Positions 1 to 8,239 of a DNA stretch of 64,000 nt are shown one piece after another. The stretch lies in contig NZ_CM001373.1 in the NCBI RefSeq assembly GCF_000236165.1, positions 2,178,231-2,242,230 on the forward strand. The letters run 5' to 3'. Made by a program: the position numbers and the translations under genes. Every line of letters begins with the position of its first letter. Position 1 is the first letter of the stretch. The notes under the pieces are model-generated. The model was not told the origin of the DNA, did not search any database, and saw only the letters and a list, made by a program, of their open reading frames with translations. The DNA comes from Fluoribacter dumoffii NY 23 (GTDB lineage Bacteria; Pseudomonadota; Gammaproteobacteria; Legionellales; Legionellaceae).

Positions 1-2
1 AA

Positions 3-437
3 ATACATTATCAAATACCCTCAGCTCAAATTGATGAAACACTCCATGGATCTTTTTCTTTAAATGAAAATTTAGTCAAAATACGCGAGGAAGAGACAAG
101 ACAGGTTAAAGGAATTTTAGAAGAAATCTTCACTGAACGAGAAGATGTGTCTTTTTATCAAGCTCCACCCCCAACAGATGTCAGTAAAAACAACCCATTA
201 CTATTATTAGATCAAAATCATCAGTCACTTTTTAATCAATTAATAGTTAAAGAAAACTGGAATAAAAACGAAGTTCATGATGTTTGTAAAAAACTGGGAT
301 TAATGACCGATGGAGCCATGGAAATTCTTAATGAATGGGCTTTTAACCTCACCAATGCCCCGCTACTTGAAGATGGTGAAGTTATCTATGTTGATATTAA
401 TCTTGCTGAGGAGATATTGAATGTACAACGAACATAG
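3..437 (+). CDS. sngA: SngA, TerB-like protein of a Shango defence system (3' end only)
   Basis: The reading frame is open from base 3 to the TAG at 435-437, so only the C-terminal ~144 residues lie in the window. A GTG at 147 is internal and should not be taken as the start. The visible part is a charged helix (around EEETRQVKGILEEIF) followed by a compact domain (LLLLDQNHQSLFNQLI, LGLMTDGAMEILNEWAF) of the type found at the C-terminus of TerB-family tellurite-resistance-like proteins. It overlaps the next ATPase gene by 17 bp, which implies translational coupling. The order TerB-like protein, ATPase, DExH helicase is that of the three-gene Shango anti-phage system (sngABC). That assignment rests mainly on the neighbours, because the TerB N-terminal part lies outside the window. 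Confidence 0.7.
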   Translation: MHYQIPSAQIDETLHGSFSLNENLVKIREEETRQVKGILEEIFTEREDVSFYQAPPPTDVSKNNPLLLLDQNHQSLFNQLIVKENWNKNEVHDVCKKLGLMTDGAMEILNEWAFNLTNAPLLEDGEVIYVDINLAEEILNVQRT

Positions 438-1740
438 GCCTTCGCTCCGACCCAGAGAACGTGATGCCATAATTCAATCCTTACGAGCAGGAGTAACACC
501 TCGCACAGGATTACAACATATTCAAGTTGGAAGAGCAAAAGAAGTTGCTGCTTTAATACAAGATATTGAACGAATTACTCAAGGTGGCTCGACTTTTCGT
601 CTTATTATTGGAGAGTTTGGATCGGGTAAAACTTTTTTCCTGCAATTAATCCGCACGATAGCGCTTGAAAAAGGATTAGTTACAATTCACGCTGATCTTT
701 CACCTGATCGAAGATTACATTCTACTGGCGGGCATGCAAGAAATCTATTTGCGGAGTTAATGAGAAATATATCTACACGAACAAAACCAGAAGGTAATGC
801 TCTTGGGAGTGTGGTGGAAAAATTTATTACAGAAGCTCGTAAACAATCTGAACAAACTAGTCAGGGTGTAGAACAAATAATAAAAGATCGTTTGGTTCAT
901 CTGACTGAAATGGTTGGTGGCTATGATTTTGCAAATGTTATTGCAGCCTACTGGCGTGGATATAGCGAAGATAATGAACAATTGAAATTAGATGCTATTC
1001 GCTGGCTACGAGGAGAGTGTACTACAAAAACAGATGCCCGCCTCGCTTTAGGAGTCAGGTCAATTGTAGATGATGCTAACGTTTATGATTATTTGAAACT
1101 TATGTGTCTGTTTGTAAGACAAGCTGGCTATACAGGACTTCTAGTTAATATAGATGAGATGGTTAATCTCTATAAGTTAGCCAGTCAAAAAGCTCGTTTT
1201 TCTAATTACGAACAAATCTTGCGTATATTGAATGATTGCCTGCAAGGAAGTGCTGAAAATATTGGTTTTTTATTAGGGGGAACACCGGACTTCCTTTATG
1301 ATCCACGTAAGGGACTATATAGCTACGAAGCACTACACTCCAGACTAGCTACAAATTCTTTTGCTAATCAAGCTGGTGTAGTTGATTACTCAGCAACTTC
1401 TTTAAACCTAACAAATCTTGCTCCAGAAGAATTGTATATATTATTGCGTAACTTACGTCATGTTTATGCTGGAGAAAACCCTCAAAAATATCTTGTTCCA
1501 GATGAAGCTTTATCGGCTTTTTTAGCCCATTGCTCCAAAAATATCGGCGATGCATATTTCAAAACACCACGTAACACAATTAAAGCATTCATAGAATTAT
1601 TATCTGTATTAGAACAAAATCCTGAAATCAAATGGGAACAATTAATTACCCAAGTAACCATTACAAAAGAAAATAATTCAGATATGCCCCACATTGAGAT
1701 TCAGGATGAAGATGATGGATTAGCTACATTTAATCTATAA
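421..1740 (+). CDS. sngB: SngB, P-loop ATPase of Shango (BrxD/DUF2791-like)
   Basis: A 439-residue AAA-like ATPase. Walker A is GEFGSGKT at residues 64-71. Walker B is LLVNIDEM with D245-E246, and a conserved basic N-terminus (RPRERDAIIQSLRAGVTP) precedes the P-loop. This arrangement is that of the BREX ATP-binding protein BrxD family (DUF2791), which also supplies the ATPase of Shango. The ATG overlaps the end of sngA, and sngC begins 8 bp after its TAA, so the three genes form one tight operon. In Shango all three genes are needed for protection against phage, but the mechanism is not established. No damaged motif is seen, so the protein should be active. The alternative reading is a BREX type-2 fragment, but no brxA, brxB, pglX or pglZ is visible here. 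Confidence 0.8.
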   Translation: MYNEHRPSLRPRERDAIIQSLRAGVTPRTGLQHIQVGRAKEVAALIQDIERITQGGSTFRLIIGEFGSGKTFFLQLIRTIALEKGLVTIHADLSPDRRLHSTGGHARNLFAELMRNISTRTKPEGNALGSVVEKFITEARKQSEQTSQGVEQIIKDRLVHLTEMVGGYDFANVIAAYWRGYSEDNEQLKLDAIRWLRGECTTKTDARLALGVRSIVDDANVYDYLKLMCLFVRQAGYTGLLVNIDEMVNLYKLASQKARFSNYEQILRILNDCLQGSAENIGFLLGGTPDFLYDPRKGLYSYEALHSRLATNSFANQAGVVDYSATSLNLTNLAPEELYILLRNLRHVYAGENPQKYLVPDEALSAFLAHCSKNIGDAYFKTPRNTIKAFIELLSVLEQNPEIKWEQLITQVTITKENNSDMPHIEIQDEDDGLATFNL

Positions 1741-1748
1741 GGATTTTT

Positions 1749-3929
1749 ATGAGTAATTCTCAAGGGTTTGCTTTATTAGATCAAAAGATCCAACAATGGA
1801 TCTGGAAACAAAATTGGACAGCCCTTCGAGATATTCAGGAACAAGCTATCCCTTTTGTACTAAAAAGGAATTGCGATGTTGTCATTGGTGCCACTACTGC
1901 ATCTGGTAAGACAGAAGCCGCATTTCTCCCAGCATGCTCTCGATTAGTTGAAAATTTGTCACTAGGCATTGGGATTTTGTATATAAGTCCTTTAAAAGCC
2001 TTAATTAACGATCAACAGCGCCGATTAGAATCACTTGGAGAAATACTTGGCATTTCTATAACCTCATGGCATGGTGATGCCCTTGAATCAAAAAAAAATA
2101 ATTTGCGGAAAAAACCAGAAGGAATTCTTTTAATTACTCCGGAATCACTAGAGTCCCTTGTACTTCATCACTCTGGTTGGTGCACACAAGCATTTGCTAA
2201 TTTAAATCATATTATTATTGATGAGTTTCATTCTTTCATTGGCACAGAAAGAGGCATGCAGCTTCTTTCCCTGATGCATAGGCTAGAATTTTTAACTCAA
2301 CGTTTAGTTCCAAGAATTGCACTCAGTGCTACACTCGGGGATATGCAACAAGTTGCAAAGTATTTACGCCCCCAACAAAATTTTCCTTGTAAAATTATTG
2401 AATCATCAACATCCAGATCCGATTTAAAAATTCAATTGAGAGGTTACTTATACCCAGCTCATTTTAAGGAAAATACCCCGTCTGCATTTAATTTACTTAC
2501 CGAAGATCTTTATAAAATTCTTCGAGGCAAATCTAACTTGGTTTTTGCTAATAGTCGTGGCCTCACAGAAGAAATTACAGCTAGTTTAACTGACCGTTGT
2601 AATAAAAATGGTGTACCTAACGAATTTTTTCCACATCATGGAAATCTCTCCAAAGAAATTCGAGAAAGTTTGGAAAAAAGGCTGCAAGATGCCCAATTTC
2701 CTACTACTGCAATTTGTACTATGACACTTGAACTAGGAATTGATATTGGAAATGTAGACTCTATTGCCCAAGTTACTGCTCCAAACTCCGTTGCTAGCTT
2801 ACGTCAACGTCTAGGACGATCAGGGCGTAGAGGAGAGCCAGCAATACTTAGAGTGTTTCTATTAGAAAAAGAAATATCAGCCAAAACTCATCTTGTTGAT
2901 AAATTAAGGTTAGAAACAATTCAAACAATTGCCATGATTAATTTGTTACTTAAAAAATGGTATGAACCACCCGAGAAGCAACAATACCATTTATCTACTT
3001 TGATTCAGCAAACAATATCAGTGATTGGACAATATGGCGGTGTACGTGCGAATCAACTTTGGACATTACTCTGTAAAAATGGACCATTTCATCTTGTTGA
3101 CGCCACCACCTATGGAAAATTTCTAAAAGATCTAGGAAAGGAACATCTTATTTCGCAAACGCAAGATGGTGAAATTATTTTAGGCTCCAAAGGAGAGCAG
3201 CTTATTGAACACTATTCTTTTTATACTGCATTTAACACAACCCAAGAGTACCGATTGGAATGCGAAGGAAGAACTTTAGGAACAGTACCACTAGATGATA
3301 TGTTGATTGAGGGTCAACTCATCATTTTTGCAGGTAAACGCTGGAAAATACTTGATATAAATGCTGAAAAAAAATTAATTATATTGACACCATCCAGCGG
3401 TGGAGAACCTCCTATTTTCCATGGAGGTGGACAAATGGTGCATGCCATTATTAGAAAAGAAATGTATCGAATTTACACAACCAAAGAACTGCCAGTTTAC
3501 TTGAATTCAAATGGAATAAGACTATTTGAAGAAGGCGTAGATTTTTTTCATACTATGAAATTAGATGGGCGCAATATCATACAGGATGGAGCTACAACCT
3601 TTCTATTTCCGTGGAAAGGTGATAGAACAATAAATACCATTTCAGTCTTGCTTCGAAATCAAAATCTCACAGTTGGATGTACTGGTGGTGTTATAGAAAT
3701 AGCTAAGTGTTCAATAAGCGATTTAAAAGGAACTATTACTAAAATACTAAATGGCAAAAAACCTTCGACTAGTGCGTTAGCCAATACAGTAGCTAATACC
3801 AAGATTGAAAAGCACGATCATTATTTGTCACAAGAATTACGTGCTCTTAATTATGGGAGCAAGTCATTTGATATTGATGAAGCGTGGAGTTGGTTAGAAT
3901 CAGTTTTATCTAAGATCCCAAATAATTAA
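1749..3929 (+). CDS. sngC: SngC, Lhr-like DExH helicase of Shango
   Basis: A 726-residue superfamily 2 helicase. Motif I is ATTASGKT with K54. The DExH box is IIIDEFHSF with D158-EFH. Motif III is LSAT. Motif V is TLELGIDIG, and motif VI is QRLGRSGRRG near residues 352-361. The two RecA lobes are followed by an ~330-residue C-terminal extension, as in Lhr-type helicases and BrxHI. The ATG lies 8 bp after sngB with the weak ribosome site AAGGATTTTT. Together with the TerB-like and BrxD-like genes it completes the Shango arrangement. It is the last gene of the operon. The next gene is on the opposite strand and starts its reading frame 75 bp downstream. GC content is low throughout the operon, in keeping with acquired DNA. 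Confidence 0.85.
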   Translation: MSNSQGFALLDQKIQQWIWKQNWTALRDIQEQAIPFVLKRNCDVVIGATTASGKTEAAFLPACSRLVENLSLGIGILYISPLKALINDQQRRLESLGEILGISITSWHGDALESKKNNLRKKPEGILLITPESLESLVLHHSGWCTQAFANLNHIIIDEFHSFIGTERGMQLLSLMHRLEFLTQRLVPRIALSATLGDMQQVAKYLRPQQNFPCKIIESSTSRSDLKIQLRGYLYPAHFKENTPSAFNLLTEDLYKILRGKSNLVFANSRGLTEEITASLTDRCNKNGVPNEFFPHHGNLSKEIRESLEKRLQDAQFPTTAICTMTLELGIDIGNVDSIAQVTAPNSVASLRQRLGRSGRRGEPAILRVFLLEKEISAKTHLVDKLRLETIQTIAMINLLLKKWYEPPEKQQYHLSTLIQQTISVIGQYGGVRANQLWTLLCKNGPFHLVDATTYGKFLKDLGKEHLISQTQDGEIILGSKGEQLIEHYSFYTAFNTTQEYRLECEGRTLGTVPLDDMLIEGQLIIFAGKRWKILDINAEKKLIILTPSSGGEPPIFHGGGQMVHAIIRKEMYRIYTTKELPVYLNSNGIRLFEEGVDFFHTMKLDGRNIIQDGATTFLFPWKGDRTINTISVLLRNQNLTVGCTGGVIEIAKCSISDLKGTITKILNGKKPSTSALANTVANTKIEKHDHYLSQELRALNYGSKSFDIDEAWSWLESVLSKIPNN

Positions 3930-4004
3930 CTCATTTCATTCGCTAGAGCAAACGATTGCGTCTAATACAGACGCTATGTATATAACAGCTTTTTTCTACT
4001 TTTA

Positions 4005-5118
4005 TTAGCTTAATTCTCCAATTATAAAGTTTACCCAATCTTGCGAATATAAATAACCATCAAATCCCTCAACATATCCTGAATATTTGCCTTTATATTT
4101 AGGCATTTTTTTGGAAGGTCTTGCCTTATACTTCTTCCAAAGTTTAGTATGATGAGTCATGTTAAATTCTGGGATTTTTATTTTAACCTGTTCAACAACT
4201 TTTCCTGGCCTCAACTTATATTGTGATTCCACACCTTTGATCAAAGCGATGGCGTGATTGTAAGCTTAGCTCTTCCCCATCTAGATTAGTTACATTTACA
4301 AATTCTATAGCTAAATCTGTCGCACTAGCTCGGGAACCTATCTTTGGCACAAGAAATACACTTAGACGATATTTTTGACTTTCGATAATTTCATTACTCA
4401 AGTCATCACTAAAAGTCTGCATATACTCTCTTATGACTTTATAATTTTCTCTTTGGAAGCATTTCATTGCTTCAGTTTGTTGTTCATTAGCCACTCGAGT
4501 CATTTGCATTGCCATAGCTAAATTAGCCATTAGTGCATGTTTATTACCAAATTCATTAACTAATATTTCTTCAAAATTTAACAGTGCAGCTTGACAATAT
4601 CCAGCGACTATAAGATCCAAGTAAGGTAAACTTCTATGCTCAATTTTGTTACGCAAACTAATTAAGAATTTTAAATTAGACTTTTCTGGCGATTGCCCAC
4701 TCCAATACTGTTCGCAACATTTACTAAGTTCCCAAGCTTTAGCTTCACCATCTTTGAACATTTGATTTCCTTGCTTATCTTTATAAAGATAAGCAATTGA
4801 GCTTTTGTCAAAAACAGCGTGAAATAGAGCAGTAAAGGCAATAACTATGTTGACAATAAAACCATGGGTCTTCAGTGCAATAAAAGGATTTTTATAGGTT
4901 GCAACAGCAATAAGAGCAAACTCCTTAGCTTTCTTAATTAACATCTCTCTTTCTGAAGAATCGCTCACTCCCTCCAAATTTTGACAGTTTAATTTACGAA
5001 AGTCCTCTTGACTAAGAAAGGAGATACCTCTTACTTCATACCTTTTACCCGCATAATCGCAAAAAACTGGACGCTACTTTGATGTATTGGGTAATTCAAT
5101 AACATGATTTTGTGACAT
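4005..5118 (-). pseudogene. Broken DUF3644-family gene (nonsense codon plus frameshift)
   Basis: Reading leftward, an ATG at 5118 with GGAG just upstream encodes 14 codons (MSQNHVIELPNTSK) and then meets TAG at 5076-5074. The same frame continues without another stop to 4216 and encodes a DUF3644-like region (AKEFALIAVATYKNPFIALKTHGFIV; LISLRNKIEHRSLPYLD). At about 4240 the frame breaks. The C-terminal part (IKGVESQYKLRPGKVVEQV to SQDWVNFIIGELS) is read in the neighbouring frame from about 4244 to 4005, and one surplus base near GATCAAAGG would restore continuity. DUF3644 proteins are of unknown function. The two lesions make this a likely pseudogene beside the Shango operon. Sequencing error could explain one lesion but is unlikely to explain both. 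Confidence 0.6.
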
Positions 5119-5183
5119 AATTCATTCTCCAAACAACAGTCAAACCGTCGGAATGAAGCAAATTCATTCTGACGAATTTAAAT

Positions 5184-5459
5184 TTATGCATTCTCAACGA
5201 GCTGTAACTGACCTTCGTCACTGGTTGAGTAATAAATTTTTTGTTGTTGAAGAAAATTCAACACATCACTTTTTCGATACAACACTTTACGACCGATTTT
5301 TAAATAGGGAACACCACCACCCGCCCAGCGGTTACGTTCAAGTAACTGGGTGGAGCAGCTTAATACCGCAGCAATCGTTTGTTGATTAAAAAGCGCAGAA
5401 TGTGGCGCAGATTCAAATTCGTTTAATAGATGTAAACGGGATGGTGTTTTTAAAGTCAT
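5184..5459 (-). CDS. Small helix-turn-helix DNA-binding protein (HTH_17/AlpA-like)
   Basis: A 91-residue protein. The middle and C-terminal part reads FNQQTIAAVLSCSTQLLERNRWAGGGVPYLKIGRKVLYRKSDVLNFLQQQ. This is a winged HTH of the excisionase/AlpA (HTH_17) type, in which a recognition helix is followed by a VPYxKIGRxVxYRKSDVxxFL wing. The ATG at 5459 has the ribosome site GAGGAA 6 bp upstream. Such proteins act as excisionases or regulators in integrative elements, and the location between the Shango and hipBST operons fits that role. No integrase is visible in the window. A short unrelated frame on the opposite strand overlaps it and is not considered real. The gene lies downstream of the broken DUF3644 gene's start, but its own promoter was not resolved. 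Confidence 0.65.
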   Translation of the reverse strand: MTLKTPSRLHLLNEFESAPHSALFNQQTIAAVLSCSTQLLERNRWAGGGVPYLKIGRKVLYRKSDVLNFLQQQKIYYSTSDEGQLQLVENA

Positions 5460-5879
5460 AGGAAATTCCTCAGTTATTTACACCTCAGCCAAATGCCGAG
5501 ATGTATCTTCCTTGAACAGAACTCGATGCATCATCCAGTATCACCCTGAACAATTGATTGATATTCTTTTCTCCTAATCCTTTGACTTCCAACTGCCTAC
5601 ATTTTGTTGGAACATCGGGCTTACTCCTTAAGCTTGGATAAAGTATTTCGTATTCCCTCAAAGAATGTCAAGCACAAAACAATTTCAAAGATGTGTTATC
5701 GAAGGATATTGATTGATACTGAAAATGAAATATAACACGTCATAAATTCGCAATTCGCGAATTTACCATAACTTTTAGTTTTATTACTTAAGTGCAAGAA
5801 TTATCCGTGTCCCATTAGTCCCGGATATTTTTATACGTCTACCAATGAGCATTAAATAATCGGAAAAATTCATTTGCAT

Positions 5880-5959
5880 TCCATTTTGGACGAAGCTCTA
5901 TTCCATATTAGACGGACATATAATCCATTTTGGACGAACCTTTAATCCATAATGGACGT
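5880..5959 (+). repeat. Four direct repeats phased at 22 bp (iteron- or operator-like)
   Basis: Copies begin at 5880, 5902, 5924 and 5946, a constant 22-bp period. Cores are TCCATTTTGGACG, TCCATATTAGACG, TCCATTTTGGACG and TCCATAATGGACG. Within each core TCCA and TGGA form an inverted pair (imperfect in copy 2), followed by ACG. A period of about two helical turns would place bound proteins on one face of the helix. The array could be a regulator operator or the iterons of a plasmid or integrative-element origin. No replication initiator gene is present nearby, so an operator for the flanking HTH protein is the simpler view. Confidence 0.8.
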
Positions 5960-6006
5960 ATTTTTGAGGCTAAACATGACTTTTTGTTCTTCCCCCCCCC
6001 TTGAAT

Positions 6007-6166
6007 TTACCGCGATAACAGTAATTTTTAGGAATTTATAATAAATAAATATGGGAAAATCAGGAAATCAATCAAATTTGCCGCCATAACAGTAATTTAT
6101 GGTGAATTAATGCAAAGAAAAGCAATAATAAATTTATTTTTATCATTTTTACTGCTATAACAGTAA
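6007..6166 (+). promoter_or_regulatory. Three HipB-type operator palindromes spaced 71 bp apart
   Basis: Three 18-bp sites occupy 6007-6024, 6078-6095 and 6149-6166, each offset by exactly 71 bp. The last is a perfect dyad, TTACTG-N6-CAGTAA. The others are TTACCG-N6-CAGTAA and TTGCCG-N6-CAGTAA. All share ATAA just before CAGTAA. They end 24 bp before the hipB ATG. HipB-family antitoxins are dimeric Xre proteins that bind such dyads and autoregulate, so these are the likely operators of the hipBST operon. The regular spacing suggests cooperative binding or DNA looping. Confidence 0.75.
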
Positions 6167-6190
6167 TATATAATTAATTTTTGGTGTTCC

Positions 6191-6415
6191 ATGCCCAAAC
6201 ACGAAATTGCCAATTTAATCCATTATTACCGCAAACAAAGCGGCTTATCACAACAAGAATTAGCCCGGTTAGCGGGGGTCGGTAAGACGGTTATCTATGA
6301 TATTGAAAAAGGGAAAGAATCGGTGCGGCTAAATACATTGCTAAAAGTATTAGATGTGTTAAATATTCAAATGAAATTTGAAACGCCTTTTCCTCAAACA
6401 ACGGATAATAATTAA
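6191..6415 (+). CDS. hipB: HipB, Xre-family antitoxin/autorepressor
   Basis: A 74-residue protein that is almost entirely an Xre helix-turn-helix (LIHYYRKQSGLSQQELARLAGVGKTVIYDIEKG, residues 8-40), followed by a short strand (MKFETPF) that in HipB dimerises. It is the DNA-binding member of the hipBST operon and probably represses its own promoter through the three palindromes upstream. The ATG follows TTGGTGTTCC. The stop TAA overlaps the next ATG in the form TAATG, so the genes are translationally coupled. It lacks the extended C-terminal tail of E. coli HipB, in line with tripartite systems in which HipS carries the neutralising role. Confidence 0.85.
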   Translation: MPKHEIANLIHYYRKQSGLSQQELARLAGVGKTVIYDIEKGKESVRLNTLLKVLDVLNIQMKFETPFPQTTDNN

Positions 6416-6723
6416 TGAGAAAAGCATACATATCAGTGAATGGCATTAAGGCTGGAATATTAGAGGAATTACAAGGTGGAACCTATCAATTTACCTACTT
6501 TGAGGATTATCACGGCGCACCTGTTTCACTCACTATGCCGTTGAAAAATAAGGTCTATGAATTTGACGTATTTCCACCCTTTTTTGAAGGATTACTCCCT
6601 GAAGGCATTATGCTTGAAGCATTATTACGTAAATATAAAATCGATAAAAATGATTATTTTGGTCAATTGATACTAGTTGGCCAAGATGTCGTTGGTGCAG
6701 TGACTATTGAGGAACTAAGATGA
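6415..6723 (+). CDS. hipS: HipS, small HipA-N1-like antitoxin
   Basis: A 102-residue protein matching only the N-subdomain 1 of HipA kinases (residues 1-98: KAYISVNGIKAGILEEL, FEDYHGAPVSLTMPL, PPFFEGLLPEGIMLEALL, YFGQLILVGQDVVGAVTI). In the bipartite HipAB system this subdomain is fused to the kinase. Here it is a separate gene between hipB and the kinase, which is the hallmark of hipBST. In E. coli HipBST the HipS protein neutralises HipT. It overlaps hipB by one base and hipT by four (ATGA), so expression of the three is coupled. Confidence 0.85.
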   Translation: MRKAYISVNGIKAGILEELQGGTYQFTYFEDYHGAPVSLTMPLKNKVYEFDVFPPFFEGLLPEGIMLEALLRKYKIDKNDYFGQLILVGQDVVGAVTIEELR

Positions 6724-7658
6724 AACGCTGCCCTATTACTTATGACGTAATTAGTGACCAAGAAAACTATTCGCAACGTGGATTACATTTGCTTTCCCCT
6801 CAATTAAAAAATCTTAGCCCATTAGATTTAAGTGCTGATGAGCAGCGACAGGAAGCAATTGCTCGTGTAGGAAAGATGTCTATTCAAGGCGTCCAAAAGA
6901 AACTAAGTGCCAAACTAAAGATTAAAGAGGGAGGTTTTGAAATCGTTGATCAATATGGTCAGTATATTTTAAAACCACAAAGTGATATTTATCCAGAATT
7001 GCCTGAAAATGAAGCCATTACTATGACCCTTGCAAAAACTATAGGCCTCGAAGTTCCGGTTCATGGTTTGGTTTATTCTAAAGACAACAGTTTGACCTAC
7101 TTCATTAAACGCTTTGATAGAATAGGCCATAATAAAAAGTTAGCTTTAGAAGATTTTGCACAGCTATCAGGTGAAGATCGACATACAAAATATAAAAGCT
7201 CTATGGAAAAAGTAATTACAGTCATACAGCAGTTTTGTACATTCCCAAGAATTGAATTCGTGAAATTATTTAAGCTGACGTTGTTTAACTTTCTGGTCGG
7301 CAATGAAGATATGCATCTAAAAAATTTTTCCTTAATTACTAAGGATAGAAAAATTTCCATATCACCAGCCTACGATTTACTTAACTCAACCATCGCTCAA
7401 AAAAATACCAAAGAAGAACTAGCTTTACCTCTAAAAGGGAAAAAAAATAATTTAACAAAGAGTGATTTTCTTAAATATTTTGCCGTTGAAAAATTAGGAT
7501 TAAATCAGAACGTCATCAATGGGATCGTACAAGAGTTCCATCAAATAATACCTGAATGGCGAAAACTAATTGGTTTCAGTTTCTTATCTCAACAGATGCA
7601 GGAGAAATATATCGAATTGCTGGATGAGCGATGCAAGCGATTCAATTTTTTTGATTAA
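6720..7658 (+). CDS. hipT: HipT, HipA-like serine/threonine kinase toxin
   Basis: A 312-residue HipA-C kinase that lacks the N1 subdomain. The Gly-rich loop contains S54-I-Q-G (KMSIQGVQKKLSAKLK), the region autophosphorylated in HipT. Lys is retained in YILKPQS. The catalytic loop is GNEDMHLKN with D197, and the metal-binding motif is SPAYDLL with D219. All key kinase residues are present, so the toxin is probably active. HipT of E. coli phosphorylates tryptophanyl-tRNA synthetase, and close relatives exist in Legionella. The target here is inferred. The loop reads S-I-Q, unlike the two-serine SIS form in E. coli, so regulation by autophosphorylation may differ. It is the last gene of the operon. 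Confidence 0.85.
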   Translation: MKRCPITYDVISDQENYSQRGLHLLSPQLKNLSPLDLSADEQRQEAIARVGKMSIQGVQKKLSAKLKIKEGGFEIVDQYGQYILKPQSDIYPELPENEAITMTLAKTIGLEVPVHGLVYSKDNSLTYFIKRFDRIGHNKKLALEDFAQLSGEDRHTKYKSSMEKVITVIQQFCTFPRIEFVKLFKLTLFNFLVGNEDMHLKNFSLITKDRKISISPAYDLLNSTIAQKNTKEELALPLKGKKNNLTKSDFLKYFAVEKLGLNQNVINGIVQEFHQIIPEWRKLIGFSFLSQQMQEKYIELLDERCKRFNFFD

Positions 7659-7859
7659 CTGAAATCAGCCGTAAAAATTCGAGTATACAGAAATGCTATA
7701 TAAATATAGGATTACCGTATACTTAATTAAAATAATCGCCATAAGTAAATATTGAAAAAATCATCTACAGCGAAGCATTCCATAATGAGCTATCACGCTT
7801 TATTCCTTTAGATGTTCAGGAAAGAACTCTAAAGAAAGATAAATTTAAAGAGTTTTTGA

Positions 7860-8006
7860 TTAATGAAACTCAATTATTGTTATTCGAAGTGCATGTCCAT
7901 CAACCACATCAGGGGGATTAATATTCCACAATTTTTTATACCAGGATTCATCCCTATCGATAGGTCTTTTTATTATCTCATAAGCCAATGCGGCCTCATC
8001 TGTCGA
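7860..8006 (-). pseudogene. Decayed coding fragment of unknown origin
   Basis: On the minus strand a frame with protein-like composition runs for about 48 codons to TAA at 7862-7860, containing EAALAYEIIKRPIDRDESW and NINPPDVVDGHALRI. No start codon with a ribosome site is seen, and a stop lies just upstream in frame. On the plus strand an overlapping 7743-7920 stretch is also open. The family is not recognised. It looks like the C-terminal remnant of a larger gene left after recombination. Confidence 0.3.
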
Positions 8007-8152
8007 ACCCTACGATTATAAAGCTTTTATTTAGAAGAACAGCGGCATTTTACAGAAATGGGTATGGAATCAAATTCTCAAATTAAAAAAACCTGAAATA
8101 CGGAAATCTTATTTAAAAGCCCAATTTTTTTAAAATTTCTAATTTTGGGTTT

Positions 8153-8239
8153 TTAACTTTCTCTAAAACCCCATACTAAATTTTCTAAATCTTCTAAACT
8201 ATTCCCTTTTTGCTTCCAATTTAAATGAATGCTATGCAT
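8153..8239 (-). CDS. Possible 28-residue peptide followed by a hairpin
   Basis: An ATG at 8239 opens a 28-codon frame (begins MHSIHLNWKQKGNSLEDLEN, ends FRES) that stops with TAA at 8155-8153. A stem of the AAAACCCAA/TTGGGCTTTT type follows on the same strand at about 8110-8150, resembling a terminator. There is no clear ribosome site and no homologue that I recognise. It may be a small protein gene or the tail of a lost one. The rest of 7659-8327 is AT-rich and shows only the fragments listed. Confidence 0.25.
   Translation of the reverse strand: MHSIHLNWKQKGNSLEDLENLVWGFRES

Larger units (their letters stand above)
5460..6190. other. 731-bp non-coding regulatory stretch
   Basis: No convincing coding frame is present. 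The stretch is AT-rich and holds three notable structures, listed separately: four repeats spaced exactly 22 bp apart (5880-5959), a run of nine C at 5992-6000, and three 18-bp palindromes spaced exactly 71 bp apart (6007-6166). The left part (5460-5870) shows nothing clear beyond possible promoter elements for the leftward HTH gene. Confidence 0.7.

Noticed and set aside
4005..4244. A separate 79-codon gene
   Set aside because: Its sequence is the natural continuation of the DUF3644 protein in a shifted frame, so it is treated as part of the pseudogene.
5153..5389. 78-codon plus-strand frame over the leftward HTH gene
   Set aside because: It lies antisense to a gene with a good ribosome site and family motif, and its own sequence has no recognisable domain.
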